Shown here: positions 17,348 through 26,638 of the stretch, in pieces | Position numbering within the stretch: position 1 is the first letter of the stretch | How the letters are laid out: every line of letters begins with the position of its first letter | Assembly: GCA_947644365.1 (NCBI GenBank) | Contig: CANRYZ010000004.1 | Coordinates: 1-55,741, forward strand | Length of the DNA: 55,741 nt | From: an uncultured Oscillibacter sp. | Lineage (GTDB): Bacteria; Bacillota; Clostridia; Oscillospirales; Oscillospiraceae | Direction: 5' to 3' | The notes under the pieces: generated by a model | The model's database searches: none | Seen by the model: the letters and a program-made list of their open reading frames with translations, nothing else | What the model was told of the DNA's origin: nothing | Program-made: the position numbers and the translations under genes

Positions 17348-18074
17348 AGTGTATGTAGTGGGCCTGGGCCCCGGCGGGGCGGAGCAGATCACCCCCCAGG
17401 CGCGCTCGGCCATGGACCAGGCGGAGGTGCTGTGCGGCTATACGGTATATATTGACCTTGTGCGCCCCCTGTACCCGGACAAGGAGGTTTTCACCACCCC
17501 CATGACCCGGGAGTGGGAACGCTGCCGCCGCTGCCTGGAAATCGCCCAATCCGGGCGGACTGCCGCCATGCTGTGCAGCGGCGACGCCGGCGTGTACGGT
17601 ATGGCCGGTCCCCTCTTGCAGCTCTGCCCGGAGTTTCCGGAGGTGGAGGTGGAGGTGGTCCCCGGCGTCACCGCCGCCCTCTCCGGAGGCGCGGTGCTGG
17701 GCGCGCCGCTGACCCACGATTTCTGCGTCATCTCCCTCTCGGACCTGCTGACCCCCTGGGAGACCATTGAAAACCGCCTCCTCTGCGCCGCCAGGGGGGA
17801 CTTCTCCATCTGCCTGTACAACCCCTCCTCCAAAAAGCGGGCGGACTACCTGCGGCGGGCCTGCGATATCCTGCTGCGGGAGAAGGGCGCGTCCACCGTC
17901 TGCGGCTGGGTGCGGAACATCGGCCGGCAGGGACAGACGCACCGGGTCCTGACTCTGGGGGAGCTGCGGGAGGAGGCGGTGGACATGTTCACCACCGTGT
18001 TCGTGGGCAGCAGCGCCACCCAGGCGGTAAACGGCCGGATGGTGACCCCCCGGGGCTACGAGGCGAAGCCATGA
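17340..18074 (+). CDS. cbiH: Cobalt-factor-III C17-methyltransferase
   Basis: 244 aa tetrapyrrole methylase performing C17 methylation and ring contraction. KVYVVGLGPGGAEQITPQA gives the SAM-binding loop, LCSGDAGVYGMAG and VVPGVTAALSGGAVLGAPL follow, then CLYNPSSKKR, all typical of CbiH/CobJ. No ferredoxin-like C-terminal fusion, so it is the short form. Confidence 0.94.
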   Translation: MNKVYVVGLGPGGAEQITPQARSAMDQAEVLCGYTVYIDLVRPLYPDKEVFTTPMTREWERCRRCLEIAQSGRTAAMLCSGDAGVYGMAGPLLQLCPEFPEVEVEVVPGVTAALSGGAVLGAPLTHDFCVISLSDLLTPWETIENRLLCAARGDFSICLYNPSSKKRADYLRRACDILLREKGASTVCGWVRNIGRQGQTHRVLTLGELREEAVDMFTTVFVGSSATQAVNGRMVTPRGYEAKP

Positions 18075-18811
18075 AACTGCTGATCTTTGGAGGCACCACC
18101 GAGGGCCGTGTGCTGGCGGAGGAGGCCGCCGCCCTGGGGGCGGCGGTCACGGTCAGCGTGGCAACGCCCCTGGGGGCCGAAGAGCTGGCAGGCCTCGCCG
18201 GCGTCCGCGTACTGACGGGCCGTCTGGACCAAAGCGCCATGGAATCCCTGCTGGCGGACTTTGACCGCTGTGTGGACGCCACTCACCCCTACGCTAAGCT
18301 CGTCACCGCCGCGGTCCGGGCCGCCTGTGCGGCGGCGGGCACGCCCCTGCGGCGGCTGATGCGGTCCGAGAGCCCCGCGGAGGGTGCGGTCCGGGTTCCC
18401 GGCTGCGGCGAAGCCGCCGCCTTCCTGGCGGGACAGGAGGGCAATATTCTGCTGGCTACGGGCTCCAAGGAGCTCCCGGCCTTTGCGGCCCTGCCGCCGG
18501 AGCGGCTCTACGCCCGGGTGCTCCCCACCCGCGAGAGCATCGCCGCCTGCGAGGCCCTGGGCCTGCCGCACCGGAATATCCTGGCCCTCCAGGGCCCCTT
18601 CACGCAAAAGCTGAACGAGGCCATGCTGGAACAGTACCAAATCGCGTGGCTGGTCACCAAGGACGGCGGGGCTCCCGGCGGCTTTGGGGAAAAGCTGGCC
18701 GCCGCCCGAAGCACCGGGACCCGCCTGGTTCTGGTGGAGCGCCCCGCCGACGGCGGCGACGATCTGGGGACGGTATTAAACTGGATCAAGGAGGGTCTAT
18801 CATGCGAGTGA
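18071..18811 (+). CDS. cbiJ: Cobalt-precorrin-6A reductase
   Basis: 246 aa. The N-terminus LLIFGGTTEGRVLAEEAAAL and the segment CVDATHPYAKLVTAAVRAAC are characteristic of CbiJ/CobK, the NADH/NADPH-dependent reductase. The mid-protein LLATGSKELPAF and the C-terminal WLVTKDGGAPGGFGEKL also fit. Overlaps cbiH by four bases and the next gene by ten. Confidence 0.93.
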   Translation: MKLLIFGGTTEGRVLAEEAAALGAAVTVSVATPLGAEELAGLAGVRVLTGRLDQSAMESLLADFDRCVDATHPYAKLVTAAVRAACAAAGTPLRRLMRSESPAEGAVRVPGCGEAAAFLAGQEGNILLATGSKELPAFAALPPERLYARVLPTRESIAACEALGLPHRNILALQGPFTQKLNEAMLEQYQIAWLVTKDGGAPGGFGEKLAAARSTGTRLVLVERPADGGDDLGTVLNWIKEGLSCE

Positions 18812-19995
18812 TACTGGCGGGCCTGGGCTGCGGAACGGCGGCCACCGTCACGGCGGAGGTCCGGGAGGCCCTGGACCGGGCGGACTGTCTGGTGGGGGCT
18901 CCCCGGCTATTGGAGAAGCTGCCGGAGGGAACCACCCCCCGGCAAAAGAGCGCCGCCAAGCCCCGGGAGATTTTGGAATATCTCCTGGCCTCCGGCTGTG
19001 AAAACGCCTGTGTGCTCTACAGCGGCGACACGGGCTTCTACTCCGGTGCCCGGAGCCTCCTGCCCCTCCTGGCAGAACAGGGGATTGAGACCCGGGTCCT
19101 GCCCGGCGTCTCCAGTGTGCAGTACCTGGCGGCGAAGCTGAGCCGCCCCTGGCAAACCTGGGTCCTCCGCTCCGCCCACGGGGTGGACTGCGACCCCGTG
19201 GAGGCGGTGTGCCGGGGCCGGCCCGCCTGCTTTCTCACCGGCGGCGCCCTGGGCCCCGGAGACCTGTGCCGCCGTCTGGCGGAGGCGGGCCTGCCCTCCC
19301 TGCCCGTCACCGTGGGGGAAATGCTCTCCTATCCGGAGGAGCGCGTGCTTCAGGGCACGGCGGCGGAGTTCGCCGGCCGGTCCTTCGCCCCTTTGAGCGT
19401 GCTCCTGGCGGAGGCCGCCCCCACTCTCCCCCGGCGGACGCCGGGCATCCCGGACGGCGAGTTTCAGCGGGGCAACGTACCCATGACAAAACAGGAGGTC
19501 CGGGCCGCCGCCCTGGGAAAGCTGGCCGTGGGACCGGAGGACGTATGCTGGGACGTGGGCGCGGGCACCGGCGGCGTCAGCGTGGAGCTGGCGCTCCAGT
19601 CCCGGTCCGTCTGGGCCGTGGAGCGGAATCCGGAGGCCCTGGAGTTGCTGCGGGCCAACCGGGAGCGGTTCTGCGCCTGGAAACTGCGGATCGTGGAGGG
19701 CCGCGCCCCGGAGGCGCTGGAGGGGCTTCCCGCCCCCAACGCCGTGTTTGTGGGCGGCAGCGGCGGGGAGCTGCCCCGAATTCTCCAAGCCGTCCACGAC
19801 GCAAATCCCGGCGCCCGGATCTGTGTCTCCGCCATCGCCCTGGAGACGCTACACACCGCTCTGGACTGTCTCACGGCCCTGGGCTGTGAGACGGAGGTAA
19901 CGCAGATCTCCGTCAGCCGCTGCCGCCCCGCCGGGAAGCTCCACCTGCTCACAGCCCAAAACCCGGTGTTCCTCGTCACGGGGGTGCGGCCTTGA
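18802..19995 (+). CDS. cbiET: Fused precorrin C5,15-methyltransferase / decarboxylase (CbiE-CbiT)
   Basis: 397 aa. Residues about 1-205 are the CbiE tetrapyrrole methylase (VILAGLGCGTAATVT, LYSGDTGFYSGARSL, LPGVSSVQYLAAKL). Residues about 215-397 are the CbiT class I methyltransferase/decarboxylase (FQRGNVPMTKQEVRAAAL, DVGAGTGGVSVELAL). The fusion is equivalent to CobL of the aerobic pathway but in the CbiE-CbiT domain order. ATG 18802 is preceded by AAGGAGGG (18788-18795). The frame is open upstream within cbiJ without support. Confidence 0.93.
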   Translation: MRVILAGLGCGTAATVTAEVREALDRADCLVGAPRLLEKLPEGTTPRQKSAAKPREILEYLLASGCENACVLYSGDTGFYSGARSLLPLLAEQGIETRVLPGVSSVQYLAAKLSRPWQTWVLRSAHGVDCDPVEAVCRGRPACFLTGGALGPGDLCRRLAEAGLPSLPVTVGEMLSYPEERVLQGTAAEFAGRSFAPLSVLLAEAAPTLPRRTPGIPDGEFQRGNVPMTKQEVRAAALGKLAVGPEDVCWDVGAGTGGVSVELALQSRSVWAVERNPEALELLRANRERFCAWKLRIVEGRAPEALEGLPAPNAVFVGGSGGELPRILQAVHDANPGARICVSAIALETLHTALDCLTALGCETEVTQISVSRCRPAGKLHLLTAQNPVFLVTGVRP

Positions 19996-21335
19996 GGCGG
20001 CTGATGCTCACCGCCATGGCCAGCGGCAGCGGCAAGACCACCGTCACCTGCGCCCTTCTGGCGGCGCTAAAGCACCGGGGCATCCCCGTGCAGTCCTTCA
20101 AGTGCGGTCCGGACTATATCGACCCCATGTTCCACACCCGGGTGCTGAGGGTACCCAGCCGGAATCTGGACCTCTTCCTCCAGGGCCGGGAGGGGATGCG
20201 CCGCACCCTGGCCCGGCAGCAGGCGGACTTCGCACTGGTGGAGGGGGCCATGGGATATTACGACGGCGTGGGCGGCACGGCGGAGGCCAGCGCCTGGGAG
20301 ATCGCGGAGACAGCGGACATCCCGGCGGTATTGGTGCTGCGGCCCGCCGGTTCCAGCCTGACCCTGGCGGCCCAGGTGCGGGGGCTCCAGTCCTTCCGGC
20401 CCTCCAGCCGCCTGTCGGGGCTCATCCTCAACGGCTGCAAGCCCGCCCTCCACGCCCACCTGGCCCCCATCCTGGAGCGGGAGACGGGCCTTCCGGTGCT
20501 GGGGTATCTGCCCCCCATGGAGGAGGCGGTCTTTCCCAGCCGTCACCTGGGGCTCTTCACCGCCGGGGAAATCGCGGACCTCTCCGCCCGGATTGAGGCC
20601 CTGGCCGCCCAGGCGGAGCGGACCGTAGACATCCCCGGCCTGCTGGCTCTGGCGGGCACGGCGCCCGGGCTATCCGCCGCCCCCGCGCCCGCACCGGTCC
20701 GCTGCCGCATCGCCGTAGCCCGGGACGAGGCCTTCTGCTTCCTCTATGAGGATAACCTGGACGCCCTGAGAGAAAACGGCGGGGAACCGGTCTTTTTCAG
20801 CCCCCTGCGGGACCGGCGGCTGCCCTCCGGCGTCCACGGGCTGTATCTGGCGGGGGGATACCCGGAGCTCTACGCCCGGGCCCTGAGTGAAAACGCCTCT
20901 ATGCGTCAAAGCGTCCGTCAGGCTGTGGCCGCGGGCCTGCCCACCGCGGCGGAGTGCGGCGGCTTCCTCTATCTCCAGCAGACGCTGGAGGACCAGCGCG
21001 GGACCCCCTGGCCCATGGCCGGCGTGCTGCCGGGCCGGGGCTTTCCCACCGGCGGCCTGCGGCGGTTCGGCTATCTCACCATGACGGCGGAAGCGGACAG
21101 CCTTCTTCTGCGCCGGGGAGAGACGGTTCCCGCCCACGAGTTTCACTACTGGGACTGCACGGAGAGCGGCGCCGCCCTGGCGGCCCGAAAGGCGGGCCGG
21201 GAGACCGCGTGGCGCTGCGGCTTCGCCGCCCCCACCCTGTACGCCGCCTTCCCCCATCTGCATTTCAACGGTCCGCTGCCCCTGGCTCGGCGTTTTACGG
21301 ACCGGGCCGCCCGCTGGAGAGAGGAGCACACATGA
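19992..21335 (+). CDS. cbiA: Cobyrinate a,c-diamide synthase
   Basis: 447 aa. ATP- and glutamine-dependent amidation of the a and c side chains. N-terminal P-loop MASGSGKTTVTCALLAAL with FKCGPDYIDPMFH; C-terminal glutaminase-like domain with GLYLAGGYPELYA, catalytic Cys in AAECGGFLYLQ and His in AHEFHYWD. The start is given as TTG 19992 in a TTGA overlap with cbiET; ATG 20004, four codons later, is an alternative and loses nothing essential. Confidence 0.93.
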   Translation: MRRLMLTAMASGSGKTTVTCALLAALKHRGIPVQSFKCGPDYIDPMFHTRVLRVPSRNLDLFLQGREGMRRTLARQQADFALVEGAMGYYDGVGGTAEASAWEIAETADIPAVLVLRPAGSSLTLAAQVRGLQSFRPSSRLSGLILNGCKPALHAHLAPILERETGLPVLGYLPPMEEAVFPSRHLGLFTAGEIADLSARIEALAAQAERTVDIPGLLALAGTAPGLSAAPAPAPVRCRIAVARDEAFCFLYEDNLDALRENGGEPVFFSPLRDRRLPSGVHGLYLAGGYPELYARALSENASMRQSVRQAVAAGLPTAAECGGFLYLQQTLEDQRGTPWPMAGVLPGRGFPTGGLRRFGYLTMTAEADSLLLRRGETVPAHEFHYWDCTESGAALAARKAGRETAWRCGFAAPTLYAAFPHLHFNGPLPLARRFTDRAARWREEHT

Positions 21336-22390
21336 AGACCCTTTCGGAAATTTTAGCGCAGATCGCGGGCCCTGATGAGACCACCAGGGCCGCCTGTCTG
21401 GCCCGGTGGGACGGCCTGGCCAAGCCCCTGGGCAGCCTGGGCCTGCTGGAGAGCGCCCTGGCCCGCATCGCGGCGGTGACCGGAAGCCCGGACATCGCCC
21501 TGGACCATCGGACGCTGCTGGTTCTGTGCGCCGACAACGGCGTGGTGGCCCAGGGGGTGACCCAATGCGGCAGCGCCGTCACCGGCTCCGTGGCCCGGGC
21601 CCTGGCGGCGGGGGAGAGCACCGTCTGCCACATGGCTCGGACCGCCCGGTGCCGGGTGATCCCCGTGGACATGGGCATGGCGGACTTTCCCCCCACGCCC
21701 GGCGTCTGGAACCGCCGGGTGCGAAACGGCACGGCGGACATCACCCAAGGCCCCGCCATGACCCGGGCGGAATGCGTCCGGGCTATCGAGCTGGGGGCGG
21801 ACCTGGTCCGGGAGTGCCGGGATCAGGGCGCGGACATTATCGCCACCGGGGAGATGGGCATCGGCAACACCACCACCTCCAGCGCCCTGGCCTCCGTCCT
21901 GCTGGAAAGACCGGCGGCAGAAGTCACCGGGCGGGGGGCGGGCCTCTCCGACACGGGACTCGCCCGGAAAATCGCCGCCATCCAGCGCGCCGTTCAACGC
22001 AGCTGCCCGGACCCGGCGGACCCCATCGACGTTCTCGCCAAGGTGGGCGGGCTGGACATCGCCGGTCTCTGCGGCGTGTTCCTGGGAGGCGCGCTATACC
22101 GTATCCCCGTGGTGATCGACGGATTCATCAGCGGCGCGGCGGCGCTGTGCGCCGCCCGGCTGCGGCCCGGGGCGGAATTCGCCATGCTCCCCAGCCACGT
22201 CTCCGCCGAACCGGCGGGGGGATTGATGCTGGAGACCCTGGGCCTTACGCCTCTGATCACCGCCGGGATGCGCCTGGGAGAGGGCAGCGGCGCCGCGGCG
22301 CTCCTGCCCCTGCTGGACATGGCCCTGGCGGTCTACCGCAGCGGCCAGACCTTCGGCCGCCTAGGCATCGACGCCTACACGCCGCAGTAA
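21332..22390 (+). CDS. cobT: Nicotinate-nucleotide:dimethylbenzimidazole phosphoribosyltransferase
   Basis: 352 aa, normal length. Makes alpha-ribazole phosphate, the lower-ligand nucleotide. Motifs include KPLGSLGLLE, LCADNGVVAQGVTQ, GEMGIGNTTTSSAL and the C-terminal GMRLGEGSGAAAL containing the catalytic Glu. ATG 21332 overlaps the cbiA stop (ATGA) and has GAGAGGAG upstream. The base substrate cannot be read from sequence; no bza genes for dimethylbenzimidazole synthesis are in the window. Confidence 0.94.
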   Translation: MKTLSEILAQIAGPDETTRAACLARWDGLAKPLGSLGLLESALARIAAVTGSPDIALDHRTLLVLCADNGVVAQGVTQCGSAVTGSVARALAAGESTVCHMARTARCRVIPVDMGMADFPPTPGVWNRRVRNGTADITQGPAMTRAECVRAIELGADLVRECRDQGADIIATGEMGIGNTTTSSALASVLLERPAAEVTGRGAGLSDTGLARKIAAIQRAVQRSCPDPADPIDVLAKVGGLDIAGLCGVFLGGALYRIPVVIDGFISGAAALCAARLRPGAEFAMLPSHVSAEPAGGLMLETLGLTPLITAGMRLGEGSGAAALLPLLDMALAVYRSGQTFGRLGIDAYTPQ

Positions 22391-22402
22391 GGGGGGCCCC
22401 CT

Positions 22403-22918
22403 ATGTTCACACTGATCACCGGCGGCTCCGCCAGCGGCAAGAGCGAGTACGCCGAGTCCCACGTCCTGCGCCTGCCCGGGCGGCGAATTTATCTCGCCAC
22501 CATGCGGCCCTGGGACCAGGAGTGCCGCGGCCGCATCGCCCGGCACCGCCTTCTCCGGCGCGGCAAGGGCTTTGAGACCGTGGAGCGGTACACGGACCTG
22601 GCGGGGCTGGAGCTCCCGGCGGGGGCCAACGTCCTGCTGGAGTGCCTGGGCAATCTGACCGCCAACGAGCTCTACGATCCGGAGGGCGGCGGCGGAGAGG
22701 CGGTCCTCCGGGGGATCGCCGCCCTGGCGGCCCGCAGCCTCCACCTGACCGTCGTCACCAACGACGTCTTCTCCGGCGGCGCGTCTTACGACGCGGACAC
22801 CCTCCGCTACCTGCGGGTCCTGGCCGAAATCAACCGCGCCCTGGCGGCCCAGGCGGACGCCGTGGCGGAGATCGTCTGCGGACTGCCCAACTATTTGAAG
22901 GGAGGCCCTGTCCCGTGA
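22403..22918 (+). CDS. cobU: Adenosylcobinamide kinase / guanylyltransferase
   Basis: 171 aa, near the usual 180. P-loop TGGSASGKSEYAE, the RIARHRLLRR segment with the His that becomes guanylylated, the LLECLGNLTANE strand and the C-terminal ADAVAEIVCGLPNYLKG all match CobU. Both kinase and guanylyltransferase motifs are present, so this is the functional copy; a second shortened CobU-like gene lies after cobS. AGTAAGGGGGG precedes the ATG. Confidence 0.9.
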   Translation: MFTLITGGSASGKSEYAESHVLRLPGRRIYLATMRPWDQECRGRIARHRLLRRGKGFETVERYTDLAGLELPAGANVLLECLGNLTANELYDPEGGGGEAVLRGIAALAARSLHLTVVTNDVFSGGASYDADTLRYLRVLAEINRALAAQADAVAEIVCGLPNYLKGGPVP

Positions 22919-23697
22919 AAACCGTCCTGGGCGCCGCCGCCGCGGCGTTTTCCATGTTTTCGGCCCTGCCGGTTCCCCATGTGCCCTGGGATGAAGGACA
23001 CATGCGCTGGATGCTGGCGGCCTTCCCCCTGGTGGGCCTGGCGGCCGGCGGAGCCTGCTGGGCCTGGGACGCCCTGTGCGGCCTTCTGGCCCTGCCGGAC
23101 GTCCTCCGGGGCGCGGGGATGTGCCTGCTGCCGGTGCTCATCACCGGAGGCGTCCACCTGGACGGCTACGCCGACACCTGTGACGCCCTGGCCAGCCACG
23201 CCTCGCCCCAGCGGCGGCAGGAGATCTTAAAGGACCCCCATCTGGGGGCCTTTGCCGCCATCCGGCTGTGCTGTTATTTCCTGGCCTCCTTCGCCCTGTG
23301 GACGGCCCTGCCCCGGCGCGACGGCCCCGCCCTCCTGCTGACCTTCTGTCTCTCCCGGACCCTGTCCGGACTGGCCATCGCCGTCCTTCCCCTGGCCCGG
23401 GACACAGGGCTCGCCCACGCCTTCGCCGCAGCGGCGGACCGAAAACGCCTCCGGGCCCTGCTGGCATCGCTGGCGGTCCTACTGGCAGTTCTCCTCTGCC
23501 TGCGGGGCCCCGCGGGCGCCGCCATGGCGGCGGCGGCCCTGTGCGCGTTTCTCCGCTTCCGCTCCATGGCCCGAAACGCCTTCGGCGGCATCTCCGGGGA
23601 TCTGGCGGGCTGGTTCCTGCAGACCGCCGAGCTGTGGATGCTGGCCGCGGCCTGCGCCGCGCAATATCTGGAGCCGTTTATCAGGAGGCTGTTATGA
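22915..23697 (+). CDS. cobS: Cobalamin-5'-phosphate synthase
   Basis: 260-aa membrane protein that joins AdoCbi-GDP and alpha-ribazole. GGVHLDGYADTCDALAS contains the conserved acidic metal site, followed by EILKDPHLGAFAAI. About six hydrophobic segments. GTG start at 22915 overlaps cobU (GTGA) and has AAGGGAGG ahead of it. Confidence 0.92.
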   Translation: MKTVLGAAAAAFSMFSALPVPHVPWDEGHMRWMLAAFPLVGLAAGGACWAWDALCGLLALPDVLRGAGMCLLPVLITGGVHLDGYADTCDALASHASPQRRQEILKDPHLGAFAAIRLCCYFLASFALWTALPRRDGPALLLTFCLSRTLSGLAIAVLPLARDTGLAHAFAAAADRKRLRALLASLAVLLAVLLCLRGPAGAAMAAAALCAFLRFRSMARNAFGGISGDLAGWFLQTAELWMLAAACAAQYLEPFIRRLL

Positions 23698-24032
23698 TTT
23701 TTATCACAGGCCCGCTGCTGGCGGGCAAACAGAGCTATATCTGCGGCGCCCTGGGTCTCTCGCTGGATGAGTTCGCCCGGCGGGCCGTGTGGGACGTGCA
23801 GGACCTGGCGGCCCGGGAACCGGACCTGCCCGCCCTGGCGGACGCCCTCTCCCGGCGGGAGATCGTCATTGCCACGGAGGTGGGCGGCGGCGTGGTACCC
23901 ACGGACCCGGAGGAACGGGCGGCCCGGGAGGCCGCCGGCCGGCTCAGCTGCCTGCTTGCGGAGCGGGCGGACACGGTGGTACGGGTGTGCTGCGGCCTGC
24001 CCCAGGTGCTGAAGGGACGGCTCCCGTGCTGA
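23694..24032 (+). CDS. Shortened CobU-like protein (112 aa)
   Basis: 112 aa, starts ATGA-overlapped with cobS behind AGGAGG. It retains a degenerate P-loop (GPLLAGKQSY) and the C-terminal CobU pattern IATEVGGGVVPTDPEERAAR plus ADTVVRVCCGLPQVLKG. The central part of CobU, including the RIxxHR guanylylation region, is missing. It cannot therefore be a normal bifunctional CobU. It may be a regulatory or scaffolding partner, a stand-alone kinase, or a decaying duplicate; the intact frame, good RBS and overlaps with both neighbours argue against simple decay. Confidence 0.8.
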   Translation: MIFITGPLLAGKQSYICGALGLSLDEFARRAVWDVQDLAAREPDLPALADALSRREIVIATEVGGGVVPTDPEERAAREAAGRLSCLLAERADTVVRVCCGLPQVLKGRLPC

Positions 24033-24616
24033 TCTATCTTCTGCGCCACGGCGCAACGGCCTATAACGCGGAGGGCCGCTATCAGGGCCGGACGGACGTC
24101 CCCCTCTCCGCCGCGGGGCGGGCGGCCCTCAATCGGGCGGACTTCTCCCCGGAGACCGTCTACGTCTCCCCCCTCTCCCGGACGGCAGAGACCGCCGCCA
24201 TCCTGTTCCCCGGTGCGGAGGCCGTCCCCGTCCCCGCCCTGGCGGAGATGGACTTCGGCGCCTTCGAGGGGCGGAGCTTCCGGGAGATGGAGCATAACGC
24301 CGCGTACCGCGCCTGGGTAGAGGGCGGCTGCGGAGGCCGCTGCCCCGGCGGCGAGGACCGGGAGACGTTCTCCGCCCGGGTCTGCGGGGCCTTCGCCCAT
24401 CTGGTGGACCAGTGCCTGGACCACGGCGCGGAGCGCCTTGTGATCGTGGCCCACGGCGGCGTTCAGATGGCGGCGCTGGAGCGCTTCGCCCTGCCGCGCC
24501 GGGGGTATTTTGAATGGAGCGCCCCCTGCGGAGGCGGCTTTGTCCTGGACGGCGCCCCCTGGCGGAAGCGCCGTATGCTGGACCTCGCCGGGGAAGTACG
24601 ATACGCAAAGGACTGA
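24026..24616 (+). CDS. cobC: Alpha-ribazole-5'-phosphate phosphatase (histidine phosphatase)
   Basis: 196 aa. Histidine-phosphatase signature LLRHGATAYN with nucleophile His8, second His in VIVAHGGVQMA, and acidic EMDFGAFEGRSF. In this operon the expected substrate is alpha-ribazole phosphate or cobalamin phosphate. Translation is predicted from GTG 24026, overlapping the mini-cobU by seven bases; AAGGGA is upstream. Confidence 0.88.
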   Translation: MLIYLLRHGATAYNAEGRYQGRTDVPLSAAGRAALNRADFSPETVYVSPLSRTAETAAILFPGAEAVPVPALAEMDFGAFEGRSFREMEHNAAYRAWVEGGCGGRCPGGEDRETFSARVCGAFAHLVDQCLDHGAERLVIVAHGGVQMAALERFALPRRGYFEWSAPCGGGFVLDGAPWRKRRMLDLAGEVRYAKD

Positions 24617-24620
24617 TCTC

Positions 24621-25592
24621 ATGGAAATCCTCTATGCCGCCCTGGGCGGCTTCGCGCTGGACCTGCTGCTGGGAGACCCGTCCTGGATGCCCCACCCTGT
24701 GGTGGGGATGGGCCGGTGCATTACATTTCTGGAACCGCGCCTCCGGGCCGTCTTTCCCAAAACGCCTCTGGGTGAGCGGGCCGCCGGGACGGTCCTGGCC
24801 GCGGCGCTGCCTCTGGGGACCCTGATTCTCTCCCTGGGCCTGCTGCGGCTGTGCCGTGCGGCGCATCCCGCTCTGGCCTTTGCGCTGGAGACCCTCTGGT
24901 GCTGGCAGTCCCTGGCGGTGCGGGGCCTGGCGGCGGAGAGCGAAACTGTCCGCCGGCGCCTGGCAGAAGGCGCCCTGGCGGACGCCCGGAGGGCTGTGGG
25001 CCGCATCGTGGGACGGGACACCGGCGCTCTCAGCGCCCAAGGCGTGACCCGGGCGGCGGTGGAGACGGTGGCGGAGAATTTCGCCGATGGCGCGGCGGCC
25101 CCTATGGTCTATATGCTTATCGGCGGCGCGCCTCTGGCCCTGTGCTGCAAGGCCGTCAACACCATGGACAGCATGGTTGGCTACAAAAACGACCGTTACC
25201 TCCACTTCGGCCGCGCCGCGGCCAGGCTGGACGACGCCGTTAATTTCCTCCCCGCCCGGCTGGCGGCGCTGCTGCTGGTCCTCTCCGCGGGCCTTGCGGG
25301 TGAGAGCCTCCCCGGCGCCTGTAGGATCTGGCGGCGGGACCGCCGCTGCCACGCCAGCCCCAACTCCGCCCAGACGGAGTCCGCCATGGCCGGGGCACTG
25401 GGCATCCAGCTGGGCGGCCCGGCGTCCTACTTCGGAAAGCTCCACGACAAGCCCGCCATCGGCGACCCCTTGCGGGAGCCGGAGCCCCGGGACATCCGCC
25501 GGGCCAACCGGATGCTGTACATCGCCAGCGTCCTGTGCCTGGCGCTGTTATGTATGCTGCGGATACTCATCGTCAAAGGAGTGAGCACATGA
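24621..25592 (+). CDS. cbiB: Adenosylcobinamide-phosphate synthase
   Basis: 323-aa membrane protein that attaches aminopropanol (or its phosphate) to cobyric acid. LDLLLGDPSWMPHPVVGMGR at the N-terminus, VETVAENFADGAAAP and the long NTMDSMVGYKNDRYLHFGRA region are diagnostic. The ATG at 24621 directly follows the cobC stop by four bases; the open frame upstream lacks support. Overlaps cobD by four bases. Confidence 0.93.
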   Translation: MEILYAALGGFALDLLLGDPSWMPHPVVGMGRCITFLEPRLRAVFPKTPLGERAAGTVLAAALPLGTLILSLGLLRLCRAAHPALAFALETLWCWQSLAVRGLAAESETVRRRLAEGALADARRAVGRIVGRDTGALSAQGVTRAAVETVAENFADGAAAPMVYMLIGGAPLALCCKAVNTMDSMVGYKNDRYLHFGRAAARLDDAVNFLPARLAALLLVLSAGLAGESLPGACRIWRRDRRCHASPNSAQTESAMAGALGIQLGGPASYFGKLHDKPAIGDPLREPEPRDIRRANRMLYIASVLCLALLCMLRILIVKGVST

Positions 25593-26638
25593 CGGACCAC
25601 GGCGGCGATTGGGCCGGCTTTATGGAGTCCTGCGGCGCGCCCCCTCTGGACTTCTCCGCCAACGTCAGCCCCCTTGGAACGCCGGAATCCGTCCGGCGGG
25701 CGGCGGAGGCGGCCCTGGCGGAGACGGAACGATACCCCGATCCCCAATGCCGCGCCCTGCGCAGGAGCCTGGCCGCCTGTCACGGCGTCCCGATGGAGTG
25801 GATCCTCTGCGGCGGCGGGGCGGCGGATCTGATCTACCGCCTGGCGGCGGCCCGGCGGCCCCAAAAAGCCCTGGTCACCGCCCCCACCTTCTCCGAATAT
25901 GAAAATGCTCTGACCCTGTGGGGCTGCCGCGTCTCCCGCTTTCCCCTGTCCGCGGAAACCGGGTTCGCCGTCACAGAGGAGATTCTCTCCGCCATCACGC
26001 CGGGGCTGGATCTGCTGTTTTTGTGCGAGCCCAACAACCCCACAGGCCGCACCACGGACCGGCATCTGCTGGCGCGCGTTCTGGAGCGCTGCGCCGCCTG
26101 CGGCACGCTGCTGGCGGCGGACGAGTGCTTCAACGACCTTCTGGACGACCCGGCGGCGCACACTCTGCTGAAATCGCTCCCCCAATACAAAAATCTGCTG
26201 ATCCTGCGGGCCTTCACCAAGAGCTTCGGCATGGCGGGCCTCCGGCTGGGGTATGCCCTCAGCCAGGACGTCTCCCTGCTGGAGGCCATGGCCCGCGGCG
26301 GCCCGCCCTGGCCGGTGTCCGCCCCCGCCCAGGCGGCGGGGACGGCGGCCCTGGAGGATGGGGAGAGCCTGGAGACCCTCCGGCGGCTCATCCGCCGGGA
26401 GCGGCCGCGCCTCTCGGCGGGACTGTCGGCTCTGGGGTGCCGGGTCTGCCCCGGGGAGGCCAACTACCTCCTGTTCTTCTGCGGCGCGCCCGGCCTGCCC
26501 CAAAGGCTGGCGGAGCGGGGCGTTTTGATCCGGGACTGCTCCAACTACCACGGGCTGGGTCCCGGCTGGTACCGGGCGGCGGTGCGCACCGGGCCGGAGA
26601 ACAAGCAATTTCTGAAAATTATGGAGGAGGTGCTGTAA
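25589..26638 (+). CDS. cobD: Threonine-phosphate decarboxylase
   Basis: 349 aa, PLP fold type I enzyme of the histidinol-phosphate aminotransferase-like group producing aminopropanol phosphate. LDFSANVSPLGTPESV at the start, EPNNPTGRTT and the PLP-lysine segment RAFTKSFGMAGLRLGY are visible. The neighbouring cbiB and cbiP favour CobD over an aminotransferase. No threonine kinase (PduX-like) gene is in the window. Confidence 0.88.
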   Translation: MTDHGGDWAGFMESCGAPPLDFSANVSPLGTPESVRRAAEAALAETERYPDPQCRALRRSLAACHGVPMEWILCGGGAADLIYRLAAARRPQKALVTAPTFSEYENALTLWGCRVSRFPLSAETGFAVTEEILSAITPGLDLLFLCEPNNPTGRTTDRHLLARVLERCAACGTLLAADECFNDLLDDPAAHTLLKSLPQYKNLLILRAFTKSFGMAGLRLGYALSQDVSLLEAMARGGPPWPVSAPAQAAGTAALEDGESLETLRRLIRRERPRLSAGLSALGCRVCPGEANYLLFFCGAPGLPQRLAERGVLIRDCSNYHGLGPGWYRAAVRTGPENKQFLKIMEEVL

